A program made the translations under genes and the position numbers. DNA of 49,098 bases from JANRLJ01 sp034437895 (GTDB lineage: Bacteria; Chloroflexota; Anaerolineae; Aggregatilineales; Phototrophicaceae), in assembly GCA_034437895.1 (NCBI GenBank), contig DAOTTO010000506.1:1-49098 (forward strand). Direction: 5' to 3'. Positions 41,433 to 49,098 of the stretch are shown one piece after another (the stretch's first letter is position 1; every line of letters begins with the position of its first letter). The notes below the pieces were generated by a model. It had not been told where the DNA came from. It saw only the letters and a program-made list of their open reading frames with translations, and searched no databases.

Positions 41433-42313
41433 TGTCCTTTTCGCTAGGTTTTGTTGGAACGGGTAAGGTAGGTACGACATTAGCGCGGCTATGGGCAGAA
41501 CGCGGTTATGATGTTGTTGCTGTGTATAACACGAATGAGTCATCCGCGAATCAATTAGCCCAATTAGTGGGCGCGGAGGTAAAACTTAGCGCATCTGATG
41601 TCGTCAAAGTAGCAGATTTGACGCTGCTTACTGTGCCGGATGATCGGCTGGCATCTGTTGTACTTTCGCTGGCGGGGATCAATTTGCATAGCAAGGCCAT
41701 AATCCATACCTCCGGCGCTCTGGATATGACTGTGTTAGACATGCTGGCGCAGCAGGGCGCGTTTATCGGGAGTTTGCATCCGGCGTTTCCATTTGCTGAT
41801 GTCGAGATGGCAATTTTGCGGCTTCCAGAGGCAACATTTGCCATAGAAGCAGGTGAAAGTCGCTTGCGGGGATGGCTGCTTGAGTTGATTGCAGCGCTTT
41901 CGGGAAAAGTGATCGAAATTCCGGTAGGTGGCAAGGCGCTTTATCATGCGGCTCTGGTGATACTCGGAAATTATACAGTTACGCTGTATGCGTTGGCTGA
42001 ACGCTTGCTGACGGACTTAGGTGCAGACCGTGTATCGGCAGATTTTGCGCTCAATGCGCTGCTGACGGGGGTGATCCATAATTTGCAGACCCAAGGTATC
42101 CCGAATGCGTTGACGGGGCCGTTAATCCGCGCTGATGTCGGGACGTTGGCACGGCATCTGGTGGCATTAAAATCAGTTGACGAAGAAGTTGTCCGGCTTT
42201 ATACACAGTTAGCGCGGCTGACCTATCCTATGTTGACGGCGCGGGGTGTCGATATACTTTTAATTGAAAAGACTTTAAAGCAAGGCACACAAGATGCGAT
42301 TGACGATTCGTGA
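41432..42313 (+). CDS. DUF2520 Rossmann-like dehydrogenase, candidate ketopantoate reductase
   Basis: 293 residues. The N-terminal NADP Rossmann domain (about 1-125) opens GFVGTGKVGTTLARLWAERG, and the C-terminal helical part (about 135-290) is DUF2520. This is a relative of pyrroline-carboxylate and ketopantoate reductases. Start at GTG 41432, overlapping the previous stop by 1 bp. It overlaps panB by 20 bp, which is followed by panC; no canonical panE is in the window. The position strongly suggests it reduces ketopantoate to pantoate between the PanB and PanC steps. Activity inferred, not shown. Confidence 0.75.
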   Translation: MSFSLGFVGTGKVGTTLARLWAERGYDVVAVYNTNESSANQLAQLVGAEVKLSASDVVKVADLTLLTVPDDRLASVVLSLAGINLHSKAIIHTSGALDMTVLDMLAQQGAFIGSLHPAFPFADVEMAILRLPEATFAIEAGESRLRGWLLELIAALSGKVIEIPVGGKALYHAALVILGNYTVTLYALAERLLTDLGADRVSADFALNALLTGVIHNLQTQGIPNALTGPLIRADVGTLARHLVALKSVDEEVVRLYTQLARLTYPMLTARGVDILLIEKTLKQGTQDAIDDS

Positions 42314-43139
42314 TCTTCAAAAGATGCGGGATGCGGCGGAACCCATCGCTATACTCACCGCTTATGATGCGATTAGCGCACGGGTGGCGGAGGCAGCAGA
42401 TGTTCCGGCGCTGTTGGTGGGGGATACGCTGGGCATGGTGGTGCAGGGGCGGGAGACGACCATCCCTGTCACGTTGGAACACATGATTTATCATTGTGAG
42501 ATTGTGGCGCGGGTTACGCAAAAGCCGCTTATCATTGGCGACCTGCCCTTTATGACCTACAGCATCAGCCCAGAGCAGGCGATGACGAGCGCAGCCCGGT
42601 TGATGCAGGCCAGCGGCATTAGCTGTGTGAAGTTAGAAGGTGGTGAATATATCGCGCCGACGATTACCAGAATTGTGAACGCGGGAATCCCAGTTATGGG
42701 GCATATTGGGCTGACCCCGCAGAGCGTGAATCAGTTTGGCGGGTTTCGGGTACAAGGGCGGCAGTTAGAATCGGCTAGACAGTTGATTCAAGATGCCCTC
42801 GCTGTGCAAGAGGCGGGCGCATTTGCGATTGTGCTTGAGCTTGTCCCCACGCCTTTGGCAAAATTGATTACGGAGCGATTGCATATCCCGACGATTGGGA
42901 TCGGTGCTGGTGTGGGATGCAGTGGGCAGGTGCAGGTTTTTCATGATATTTTGAATTTATTCGAGTCATTTATGCCGCGTCATGCTAAACAGTATGCCAA
43001 TATCAGCGATCTTATGCGGACTGCGATTGCTCACTATGTGAGCGAGGTCAAAGAGGGACTGTTTCCGTCTGCCGAGCATAGTTTTACGATGGATGAGTCG
43101 GTCTTGCAGAACCTTCTCGATGATAATGAAGAAAAATAA
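42294..43139 (+). CDS. panB: Ketopantoate hydroxymethyltransferase
   Basis: 281 residues. It adds a formyl-derived hydroxymethyl group from 5,10-methylene-THF to 2-oxoisovalerate, the first step of pantothenate synthesis. It has the family TIM-barrel motifs: ILTAYDAISARVAEAA, VGDTLGMVVQGRETT, VKLEGGEYIAP and GHIGLTPQSVNQFGG, and the late TIGIGAGVGCSGQVQVFHD. All Mg and substrate residues recognisable. Starts inside the end of the DUF2520 gene. Confidence 0.95.
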   Translation: MRLTIRDLQKMRDAAEPIAILTAYDAISARVAEAADVPALLVGDTLGMVVQGRETTIPVTLEHMIYHCEIVARVTQKPLIIGDLPFMTYSISPEQAMTSAARLMQASGISCVKLEGGEYIAPTITRIVNAGIPVMGHIGLTPQSVNQFGGFRVQGRQLESARQLIQDALAVQEAGAFAIVLELVPTPLAKLITERLHIPTIGIGAGVGCSGQVQVFHDILNLFESFMPRHAKQYANISDLMRTAIAHYVSEVKEGLFPSAEHSFTMDESVLQNLLDDNEEK

Positions 43140-43175
43140 GGCAAGTTGAGCCATTTAAATTAGGCAGTGGAAGTT

Positions 43176-44060
43176 ATGCAAGTTGTAGAGACGATAGAGG
43201 CATTAAGGGTTGCCAGAAAAACCCTGCTTGGCAGCGTGGGGTTGGTGCCTACGATGGGCGCACTGCACAAAGGTCATCTTTCTTTAGTGCAGCAGGCTAA
43301 AGCGGAAAATGATGTTGTAATTGTGACCATTTTCGTTAATCCGACCCAATTTGCTGCGAATGAAGATTTAGCGGCTTATCCGCGTGATTTGCCGCATGAC
43401 CTTACGATGTTAGAAGAAATCGGTGTTGATCTTGTCTTTACGCCTACGCCGTCATTGATTTACCCGCAGGGTTATCAAACTTATGTTGAGGTCGAGGCGA
43501 TTTCGCAGGGATTAGAAGGGGGGCATCGTCCCGGACACTTCCGAGGCGTAGCGACGGTAGTGGCTAAGTTATTTAACCTGACACAGCCGGATAAGGCTTA
43601 TTTTGGGCAAAAAGATGCTCAACAAGCTGCCGTTATTAAGGCTATGGCGCGTGATCTGAATTTTTCGCTGGATGTCGTTGTATGTCCGATACAACGTGAG
43701 GCTGATGGATTAGCGATGAGTTCACGTAATATCTATCTTGATTCTGTGCAGCGCCAAGCGGCGACTATTCTCTACAAAGCACTCATCGCCGCGCAGGACA
43801 CTTATGAGGCTGGTAAACATGACCCACAGGCACTTCGTCAGGTGATGCAGAATGTTTTGATGGAGGAGGCATTGGCCGAACTTGATTATGTTTCTGTTGC
43901 GGATGCGCGGACGCTGATAGAAGCCGAATCTGACGCAAATAAACCCCTTTTGCTTTCTATGGCGGTTAAAATTGGACGGACGCGCTTAATTGATAATATA
44001 GTGCTGCCGATGAGGTTCAATGCCTTCGAAGAACTGTTTTCTCTCTTAGGTAGCGGATAG
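43176..44060 (+). CDS. panC: Pantothenate synthetase
   Basis: About 294 residues. It joins pantoate to beta-alanine with ATP. The class-I-synthetase-like motifs are PTMGALHKGHLSLV (with the HxGH motif), FVNPTQFAANEDL, GHRPGHFRGVATVV, YFGQKDAQQ and the KMSKS-like MSSRN. Start placed at ATG 43176 (MQVVETIEALR), which matches family N-termini and has TAGG about 10 bases ahead; a GTG three codons earlier has no better site. Lies 36 bp after panB, last gene of the unit. panD is not in the window. Confidence 0.93.
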   Translation: MQVVETIEALRVARKTLLGSVGLVPTMGALHKGHLSLVQQAKAENDVVIVTIFVNPTQFAANEDLAAYPRDLPHDLTMLEEIGVDLVFTPTPSLIYPQGYQTYVEVEAISQGLEGGHRPGHFRGVATVVAKLFNLTQPDKAYFGQKDAQQAAVIKAMARDLNFSLDVVVCPIQREADGLAMSSRNIYLDSVQRQAATILYKALIAAQDTYEAGKHDPQALRQVMQNVLMEEALAELDYVSVADARTLIEAESDANKPLLLSMAVKIGRTRLIDNIVLPMRFNAFEELFSLLGSG

Positions 44061-44166
44061 ATGAACTGCATCTTGTAAAAAATTTAGATTATTCTGTGAT
44101 TCCTTTAATCATAGCTGCGTATACTGAACGGGACTAAGAAAATTTTCGCGTGGAGGTTCATCAAGG

Positions 44167-44853
44167 ATGTTTTTCGATAGTAATTATCTGCTGTGGGTGT
44201 TGATCCCCAGTTTAATTTTGTCTTTCGCTGCACAAATGTGGGTGCGGTCAGCGTATGCCAAGTGGGGAAATACGCGCAACACACTCGGCTTGACAGGTAC
44301 GCAGGTCGCAGAACGGATTAAGAGTACGGCTGGATTAGACAATGTGGGGTTAGAAGGAACGCCGGGGCAACTGAGCGATCATTTTGACCCACGCGATAAT
44401 GTAGTGCGGATGTCACAGGATATTGCTTCCAAGCCGTCCGTCGCTTCTATGGCGATTGTGGCGCACGAATTGGGTCATGCTCAACAGTATCAGGAACAGT
44501 CCCCGCTAATTTCGATGCGGAGCTTCCTCATCCCGGCGATGCAGATTAGCCCGAATGTCGCCTATGCGCTCATTTTCGCGGGGATTTTCTTCAATCTGAC
44601 TGGTCTGCTTTGGGTGGGGATCGCATTTTTCAGTGTGACGGTGGTGTTTATGCTGCTAACACTGCCAGTCGAGTTTGATGCCAGTAGACGTGGGCTTATC
44701 TTATTGCGCGAGGCAGGTTTAACGTCTTCGGCGGAAGATGCGAGTGGGGCGAGGCAAGTCTTGACGGCTGCTGCTATGACGTATGTCGCGGCGTTTGTCT
44801 CCTCGTTGCTCACCCTTCTGTATTATTTGAGCATCGCACGCCGCAACGATTAA
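44167..44853 (+). CDS. Membrane zinc metallopeptidase, YugP family
   Basis: 228 residues with the zinc-binding HELGH (100-104) of the neutral zinc metallopeptidase 2 family (PF04298, B. subtilis YugP). Membrane helices lie near 8-25, 125-150, 155-175 and 205-222. The AHELGHAQQYQE phrase and the later EFDASRRGLILL match the family. Role thought to be membrane proteolysis, substrate unknown. Stands alone and is followed by an intrinsic terminator. Confidence 0.9.
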   Translation: MFFDSNYLLWVLIPSLILSFAAQMWVRSAYAKWGNTRNTLGLTGTQVAERIKSTAGLDNVGLEGTPGQLSDHFDPRDNVVRMSQDIASKPSVASMAIVAHELGHAQQYQEQSPLISMRSFLIPAMQISPNVAYALIFAGIFFNLTGLLWVGIAFFSVTVVFMLLTLPVEFDASRRGLILLREAGLTSSAEDASGARQVLTAAAMTYVAAFVSSLLTLLYYLSIARRND

Positions 44854-44889
44854 GTGCAAGGTCTGAGATAGTTTGGTTACATAAAAAAT

Positions 44890-44916
44890 GCTTGGTGGCT
44901 CACTGGGCGTTTTTTG
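44890..44916 (+). terminator. Terminator after the zinc peptidase gene
   Basis: GCTTGGTG (44890-44897) pairs with CACTGGGC (44901-44908), three of the pairs being G-T, around a GCT loop. A run of six T follows at 44910-44915. It also separates the converging receiver gene. Confidence 0.65.
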
Positions 44917-45285
44917 TTATTTTATGGTGTTGGCAAAATGGGAAATCGTATTCAAAAGCTCGTTTTTGCTGATGGGTTTAGCGAGATAGCCATCGCAGCC
45001 AGCCGCCAAAAAACGTTCACGATCACCAAACATGGCATTGGCTGTGAGGGCGATAATCGGGATATGGGCTAATCGTGGGTTTGACTTGAGATAACGGGAA
45101 ACTTCCATACCGTCAATATCGGGAAGGTTGATATCCATCAGAATCAAATCTGGGATTTCGGCTTCGGCTGTTTCGATGCCGGTTTTGCCATTTAGGGCTT
45201 CTAACATATCGTGACCACCAATGCTCAACATCTTGCGGACGAGGCGCATGTTTTGTGGATTGTCTTCTACGTACAATATTTTCAT
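44917..45285 (-). CDS. Single-domain response regulator (receiver only)
   Basis: 122 residues of a CheY-like receiver without an output domain. Key residues are Glu7/Asp8, the phospho-acceptor Asp51 in LMDINLPD, Thr81 and Lys103 (YLAKPIS). The VEDNPQN and ALTANAM phrases are typical of receivers in hybrid-kinase or DivK-like relays. No kinase is nearby. It lies downstream of the fab genes on the same strand but 107 bp away. Confidence 0.88.
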   Translation of the reverse strand: MKILYVEDNPQNMRLVRKMLSIGGHDMLEALNGKTGIETAEAEIPDLILMDINLPDIDGMEVSRYLKSNPRLAHIPIIALTANAMFGDRERFLAAGCDGYLAKPISKNELLNTISHFANTIK

Positions 45286-45392
45286 GTAATGGTCTCGGTA
45301 AGCCTGATTGTCTCTGTTTGATTATGGTATATTTTCAATTTTAAATCAAGTCTTTCTAAACGAATTTTATGCTCAAATCGGTTTCAAATAAA

Positions 45393-46601
45393 TCAATCAA
45401 AATCAAATTGATCGATTTTATGACGCAGGCGATAGAGGCGACCATAGTTTGGACGGATGCGAGAAATGATGTCTGTAATGCGCCTTCCCCAGTGGCGTAA
45501 ACGGGCGCGTACTCCGACCAAGGTATAACCCGCTTGGCGGCGCTGACGGGTAAAACGGCTGCCTGGACGATCTTGAGATTTGGGGATGCCCCATTTAATG
45601 ACAAGTGCGCCCCATGCCAATCCTCCTCCAAAACCAACTAAAACAATATGATCGTCAGGATTAATTTTTCCGGTATTGACGGCCTCACACAGGGCAATAG
45701 GAATAGAGGCAGCGGATGTGTTGCCATAGTGAGCCAGATTGGTCATGAAAAGATTTTTATCGAGATTCAAACTTCGGGCGGCAGCATGAATAATGCGGTC
45801 ATTGGCTTGATGGGGGACAACCAGTTTGATGTCATCAAGTTTAATCCCCGCGAGGATGGTGGCTTCGGTGATGCTTTCTCCGATGACACGGGTGGCGAAT
45901 TTAAAGACCTCTCCACCTTGCATGAACATTTTGTTGGGTTTGCGATAGCCGCTGTTATCGCGGCTGCCGGGCGAGGGCAGACCTAACAGATCATAGCCTG
46001 AGCCATCAGAGCGCATCACCGAGGACAGCACACCGCCTTCTGCCTCACTGGCTTGGATCACAACTGCGCCGGCTCCATCACCAAAAAGGATGCAGGTCGC
46101 CCGGTCTTGCCAATCCATAACACGGGTCATTGTTTCTGAGCCGATGACGACAGCGGTTCGGATGCTGCCAGAGCGAATGGCTTGGGTCGCCATGTTTACG
46201 CCATAAACAAAGCCGGAACAGGCTGCGCTTAGGTCGAATGCGCCGGCATTATTCGCGCCCAGCCAATTTTGTATGAGGCTGGCTGTGCTGGGGAAAACGC
46301 TTTCCGGTGTGGATGTGGCGACAATAATCAGATCAATCTCGGATGGCAAAATATCGGTGACTTCGAGGGCTTCTTTGGCAGCCTTAAAGCCGAGCGTGAC
46401 AGTTGATTCGCGCTCGCTGGCGATTCGGCGCTCTTTAATACCGGTGCGTGACTGAATCCATTCGTCGCTGGTATTCAGAATGGCTTCTAAGTCATCATTC
46501 GTCAAGCGCGATTCTGGGACGCTCATGCCCCAGCCGACGATGTGGGCATAGATATTTCCTGGTGGGCTTTTGATGGGGGCGAGTTCTTTACGCTTTGCCA
46601 T
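45393..46601 (-). CDS. fabH: 3-oxoacyl-ACP synthase III with a long basic C-terminal tail
   Basis: 402 residues. The thiolase-fold core to about residue 340 is a normal FabH, starting fatty-acid synthesis by condensing acyl-CoA with malonyl-ACP. The triad Cys128 (AACSGFVYG), His264 (VPHQANDR) and Asn294 (HYGNTSAAS) is intact. Residues 341-402 form an Arg-rich tail (RQRRQAGYTLVGVRARLRHW) not found in typical 310-330-residue enzymes. Its start overlaps the end of fabF by 14 bp, so the pair is coupled. Confidence 0.9.
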   Translation of the reverse strand: MAKRKELAPIKSPPGNIYAHIVGWGMSVPESRLTNDDLEAILNTSDEWIQSRTGIKERRIASERESTVTLGFKAAKEALEVTDILPSEIDLIIVATSTPESVFPSTASLIQNWLGANNAGAFDLSAACSGFVYGVNMATQAIRSGSIRTAVVIGSETMTRVMDWQDRATCILFGDGAGAVVIQASEAEGGVLSSVMRSDGSGYDLLGLPSPGSRDNSGYRKPNKMFMQGGEVFKFATRVIGESITEATILAGIKLDDIKLVVPHQANDRIIHAAARSLNLDKNLFMTNLAHYGNTSAASIPIALCEAVNTGKINPDDHIVLVGFGGGLAWGALVIKWGIPKSQDRPGSRFTRQRRQAGYTLVGVRARLRHWGRRITDIISRIRPNYGRLYRLRHKIDQFDFD

Positions 46602-47844
46602 TGGCGCTAACCTTGCCGAAAATCAGCACCGCGTTATGTCCGCCGAAGCCAAACGAATTGCTCATGGCAACATCAATCGTGTGTTTTACCCCGACATTGG
46701 GGGTGTAATTGAGGTCACATTCTGGGTCTTGATGGTCTAAATTTACTGTCGGCGGAATAAAGCCTTCGTTGATCGCCATAATGGTAAACACAGCTTCTAC
46801 CGCGCCTGCTGCACCCATCAAATGCCCTGTGACTGATTTTGTGGAACTGATAGGAATTTCATATGCACATTCCCCTAATGCTAATTTGATGGCGGTTGTT
46901 TCACTGCGGTCATTGAGGGGAGTACTTGTCCCGTGTGCATTGATATAGTCTAAATCTTCAGGCTTTAAATTTGCGTCTGCGAGGGCGATGCGGACGGCTT
47001 CGGCTGCCCCTTCGCCTGTTTCCAGTGGCGCGGTCACATGGTGAGCGTCGGAGGTATGCCCATAACCCAAGATTTCGGCATAGATATGTGCGCCTCGTGC
47101 GCGGGCATGTTCAAGTTCTTCGAGCATAATCACCGCCGCACCTTCCGCGACGACAAAGCCATCGCGTTCTATATCAAAAGGGCGCGAGGCTTTTTCGGGG
47201 TCATCGTTACGCCGCGAAATTGCCGTCATGTTGTTGAATCCTGCCATACAAATTTCTTCCATCGCTGCTTCTGAACCCCCTGCCAGCATCGCCGTGACTC
47301 GTCCATAACGGATCATTTCTAAGGCTTCTCCGATGCAGTTGTTGCCTGTGGCGCAAGCTGTCGATATGGCGAAATTGGGGCCTTTTAACCCATAGTTGAT
47401 TGAAATCCGGGCTGAGGGTGCATCCGGCAGCATCATGGGGATCATAAGCGGGCTGACCGATTTTGTGCCGCGTTCTAAAAAGGCGCGGGTGCTGGCGACA
47501 ATGGTGGCAATCCCACCGATGCCTGTACCAACGGCAACGCCAACGCGATATTCATTTTCGCGGGAAATAACGAGGCCAGAATCGTGCATGGCTTGTTCAG
47601 CGGCGTAGAGTGCCAACTGTGTTACACGATCTGTGCGGCGGGCTTCTCGACGACCTAAAAAAGTGTCGGGGTCAAAATTTTTAACTTCGCCGCCGAAATG
47701 ATTTTCCAGTTGGGATGTATCAAAGCGAGTAATGGGGCCAATACCTGTTTTGCCCAGCGCAGCATTGCGCCACGCCTCTTCGACGCTGTTACCTGTCGGA
47801 CAGATAATGCCCATACCTGTTACGACTACCCGCCGTCGTTCCAC
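46588..47844 (-). CDS. fabF: 3-oxoacyl-ACP synthase II
   Basis: 418 residues, the usual FabF length. It elongates acyl-ACP with malonyl-ACP. Triad: Cys164 (STACATGNN), His304 (INAHGTSTPLND) and His341 (SVTGHLMGAAGA). Start codon ATG at 47844, with the classic opening RRRVVVTGMGIICP. First gene of the fabF-fabH pair; the acyl carrier and other fab genes are not in the window. A 161-183-bp region upstream carries a hairpin and a divergent -10 box. Confidence 0.95.
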   Translation of the reverse strand: MERRRVVVTGMGIICPTGNSVEEAWRNAALGKTGIGPITRFDTSQLENHFGGEVKNFDPDTFLGRREARRTDRVTQLALYAAEQAMHDSGLVISRENEYRVGVAVGTGIGGIATIVASTRAFLERGTKSVSPLMIPMMLPDAPSARISINYGLKGPNFAISTACATGNNCIGEALEMIRYGRVTAMLAGGSEAAMEEICMAGFNNMTAISRRNDDPEKASRPFDIERDGFVVAEGAAVIMLEELEHARARGAHIYAEILGYGHTSDAHHVTAPLETGEGAAEAVRIALADANLKPEDLDYINAHGTSTPLNDRSETTAIKLALGECAYEIPISSTKSVTGHLMGAAGAVEAVFTIMAINEGFIPPTVNLDHQDPECDLNYTPNVGVKHTIDVAMSNSFGFGGHNAVLIFGKVSANGKA

Positions 47845-47930
47845 GAAATTTCTCCCTGATGCCGCTTACGCCCTTCTCTATTATAGCCGCACAAGTGCCT
47901 GAACGGGAATATTTTTGGGTAAACTCGTTG

Positions 47931-47952
47931 TTCCGCGTCATTTTGTGCGGAA
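47931..47952. promoter_or_regulatory. Inverted repeat in the fabF / SDR divergent region
   Basis: TTCCGC (47931-47936) and GCGGAA (47947-47952) form a dyad with a 10-base spacer. It lies upstream of both divergent genes, where an operator for fatty-acid control would be expected. It does not match a regulator consensus I know. Confidence 0.3.
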
Positions 47953-47982
47953 TGGGCAATAGTTTTAGTGCTTTCGGTTATG

Positions 47983-47988
47983 TATAAT
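47983..47988 (+). promoter_or_regulatory. -10 box for the NDUFA9-like gene
   Basis: A perfect TATAAT (preceded by TG) lies 39 bp before the start at 48027. No clear -35 box is seen. Confidence 0.45.
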
Positions 47989-48026
47989 TCCCGCCATCTT
48001 TTCATGAATTTTTACTAAAGAGACTG

Positions 48027-48980
48027 ATGATTCTTGTAACTGGAGCGACAGGCCTCATTGGGCGACATGTTGTACGGCGATTGATAGCTGAAGGTTGGCC
48101 TGTACGCTGCCTGCTGCCAGAAAATCGTCAGCGTCAGCTCCCTTGGCGTGCTGACGAGTCGCCTGAAATTATCACGGGCAATATCCTGAATGAAGAGGCG
48201 CTCTTCCAAGCTGTGACGGGTGTTCATGCCGTGATTCATCTGGAAAACGCCCAATGGTGGGGGCGCGAGCGCGATCTTGAGCGTGTGGAATTGGTGGGGA
48301 CACGTAACCTGATTGCTGTCGCACGGGCGGCACGGGTGGGGCGGATTGTTACGCTTAGTCATTTGGGAGCGACCCCTTCTTCCGCTTTTACACTCCTGAG
48401 AATTAAAGGCATGGTGGAAGAATCGCTTCGTACCAGTGGTCTGGCCTATACGATTATCCGGTCTGGAATTGTTTTTGGGCCGGAAGATGCGTTTTTTAAT
48501 CATATTGCGATGATGCTGCGGCTTAACCCCTTCTTTTTTATGATGCCGGGGCAAGGCGAGGTTGTAGTTAACCCAATTCATATTGATGATGTTGTTGAAG
48601 TGATTTTTCGCAGTTTGTCGCTTATCGAGGTCGTTGATGAGATGATTGAAATCGGCGGCCCAGAATATATGACGTTAGAAGATTTAATCCATACCATTAT
48701 GCGTGTGACGGGGATGTATCGTCCAATTATCGCTGTACCGCCGTATATGCTGCGGTGGATTAATTCCATTTATGGGCGTGTGCTGCCGCGCTCGTTGATT
48801 ACGCAGCAGTGGCTGGATATTTTAGCTTCCAACCGTACTGCTCGATTAGGCAATATGTACACTTATTTTGGCTTCCAACCGCGCCGATTTGAAGATTCAA
48901 TGCTTACGTATCTCCCTCAAAAGCACTTGTTGATTTCATCGCTGCGGTATGCACTGCGCCGCCGTCCACGAGGGATTTAA
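48027..48980 (+). CDS. Atypical SDR / NDUFA9-like NAD(P)-binding protein
   Basis: 317 residues. The N-terminal Rossmann fold starts ILVTGATGLIGRHVVRRL (TGxxGxxG nucleotide loop). Later IVTLSHLGA replaces the YxxxK active site of classical SDRs, while YTIIRSGIVFGPEDAF and NPIHIDDVVEVIF match the NDUFA9/complex-I-assembly-type and NmrA-like atypical SDRs. The Tyr-x-x-x-Lys pair is absent, so it may bind cofactor without reducing a substrate. Ends 7 bp before repeat copy 3. Exact role unknown. Confidence 0.8.
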   Translation: MILVTGATGLIGRHVVRRLIAEGWPVRCLLPENRQRQLPWRADESPEIITGNILNEEALFQAVTGVHAVIHLENAQWWGRERDLERVELVGTRNLIAVARAARVGRIVTLSHLGATPSSAFTLLRIKGMVEESLRTSGLAYTIIRSGIVFGPEDAFFNHIAMMLRLNPFFFMMPGQGEVVVNPIHIDDVVEVIFRSLSLIEVVDEMIEIGGPEYMTLEDLIHTIMRVTGMYRPIIAVPPYMLRWINSIYGRVLPRSLITQQWLDILASNRTARLGNMYTYFGFQPRRFEDSMLTYLPQKHLLISSLRYALRRRPRGI

Positions 48981-48987
48981 CAAAATT

Positions 48988-49098
48988 AGGACTTTCGCTC
49001 ACGCATTTACCCCACCCCTAAATCCCCTCCCCATTGCATGGAGAGGGGACTTCAAGATGCGTTTTTCTCCCCCTCTCCAAGTATTGGAGAGGGGGCCG
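48988..49098. repeat. 135-bp terminal-inverted-repeat element, copy 3, inverted and cut by the window end
   Basis: Starts AGGACTTTCGCTCACGC and runs to the window edge. It is the reverse complement of copies 1 and 2. The CCAAGTATTGG hairpin tip keeps the plus orientation here although the rest is flipped, so this arm is inverted relative to the other copies. Confidence 0.8.

Noticed and set aside
32993..49098. CRISPR array from recurring repeats
   Set aside because: Copies are single, kilobases apart, 135 bp long and in both orientations; there are no spacers or cas genes.

Overview
This 49.1 kb stretch looks like a chromosomal contig from a Chloroflexota bacterium (Anaerolineae-like or a neighbouring class). 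That is an inference from protein style: exported proteins with TPTPTP linkers, SH3b and malectin modules, DUF4058 and Uma2 genes, a DUF3179 protein, double-FHA and HerA-like ATPase proteins, and many short GC-rich palindromic intergenic repeats. Genes are dense, of mixed orientation, and in short operons. I found no rRNA, tRNA, CRISPR array, prophage or plasmid replication gene.

Layout. 1-5.6 kb: the tail of a malectin-domain protein with a clear terminator, a NarL-like regulator, a GT4 glycosyltransferase, a quinone-reductase-like MDR enzyme, and a pair encoding an SH3b exported protein and a small membrane protein. 5.7-9.6 kb: a receiver-only regulator, a TrmA/RlmD-like methyltransferase without its catalytic Cys, a cold-shock protein with a long structured leader, an inositol-monophosphatase-family enzyme and a double-FHA protein. 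9.7-11.4 kb: a PyrD/PyrK-like pair in which the PyrD homologue lacks the dihydroorotate-site residues. 11.5-17.9 kb: a small acidic protein, a membrane-anchored PLD-family protein, a HerA-like ATPase, class I fructose-1,6-bisphosphatase and a haem-binding CxxCH protein behind a perfect CRP-type palindrome. 18.2-20.9 kb: an ECF-type sigma factor with a possible membrane partner, then SufE and a rhodanese. 21-26.6 kb: small unknown proteins, an alpha/beta hydrolase, DedA, and a DUF3179 protein. 26.9-30 kb: a fused alpha-beta glycyl-tRNA synthetase.

30-33.2 kb is the unstable part: two intact tandem DUF4058 genes, a third cut off by a decayed transposase, a truncated Uma2 gene and a 135-bp terminal-inverted-repeat element. 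33.2-36.9 kb: a molybdenum hydroxylase large subunit with YqeB-like and MocA-like maturation genes but no FAD or Fe-S subunit. 36.9-39.3 kb: a K+-channel protein with two RCK modules and a small protein. 39.8-44.1 kb: an overlapping operon of purine nucleoside phosphorylase, a membrane protein, a DUF2520 Rossmann protein, panB and panC. The DUF2520 protein is a good candidate for the missing ketopantoate reductase. 44.2-49.1 kb: a membrane Zn-peptidase, a receiver-only regulator, fabF-fabH and an NDUFA9-like SDR, ending inside another repeat.

The most unusual signals are two enzyme families that have lost their catalytic residues (TrmA/RlmD-like and PyrD-like), and at least two families of intergenic palindromic elements with terminal inverted repeats, three copies each, one of which abuts a broken gene. 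No wholly new multi-gene system is evident; the nearest candidate is the trio of acidic protein, membrane PLD and HerA-like ATPase.
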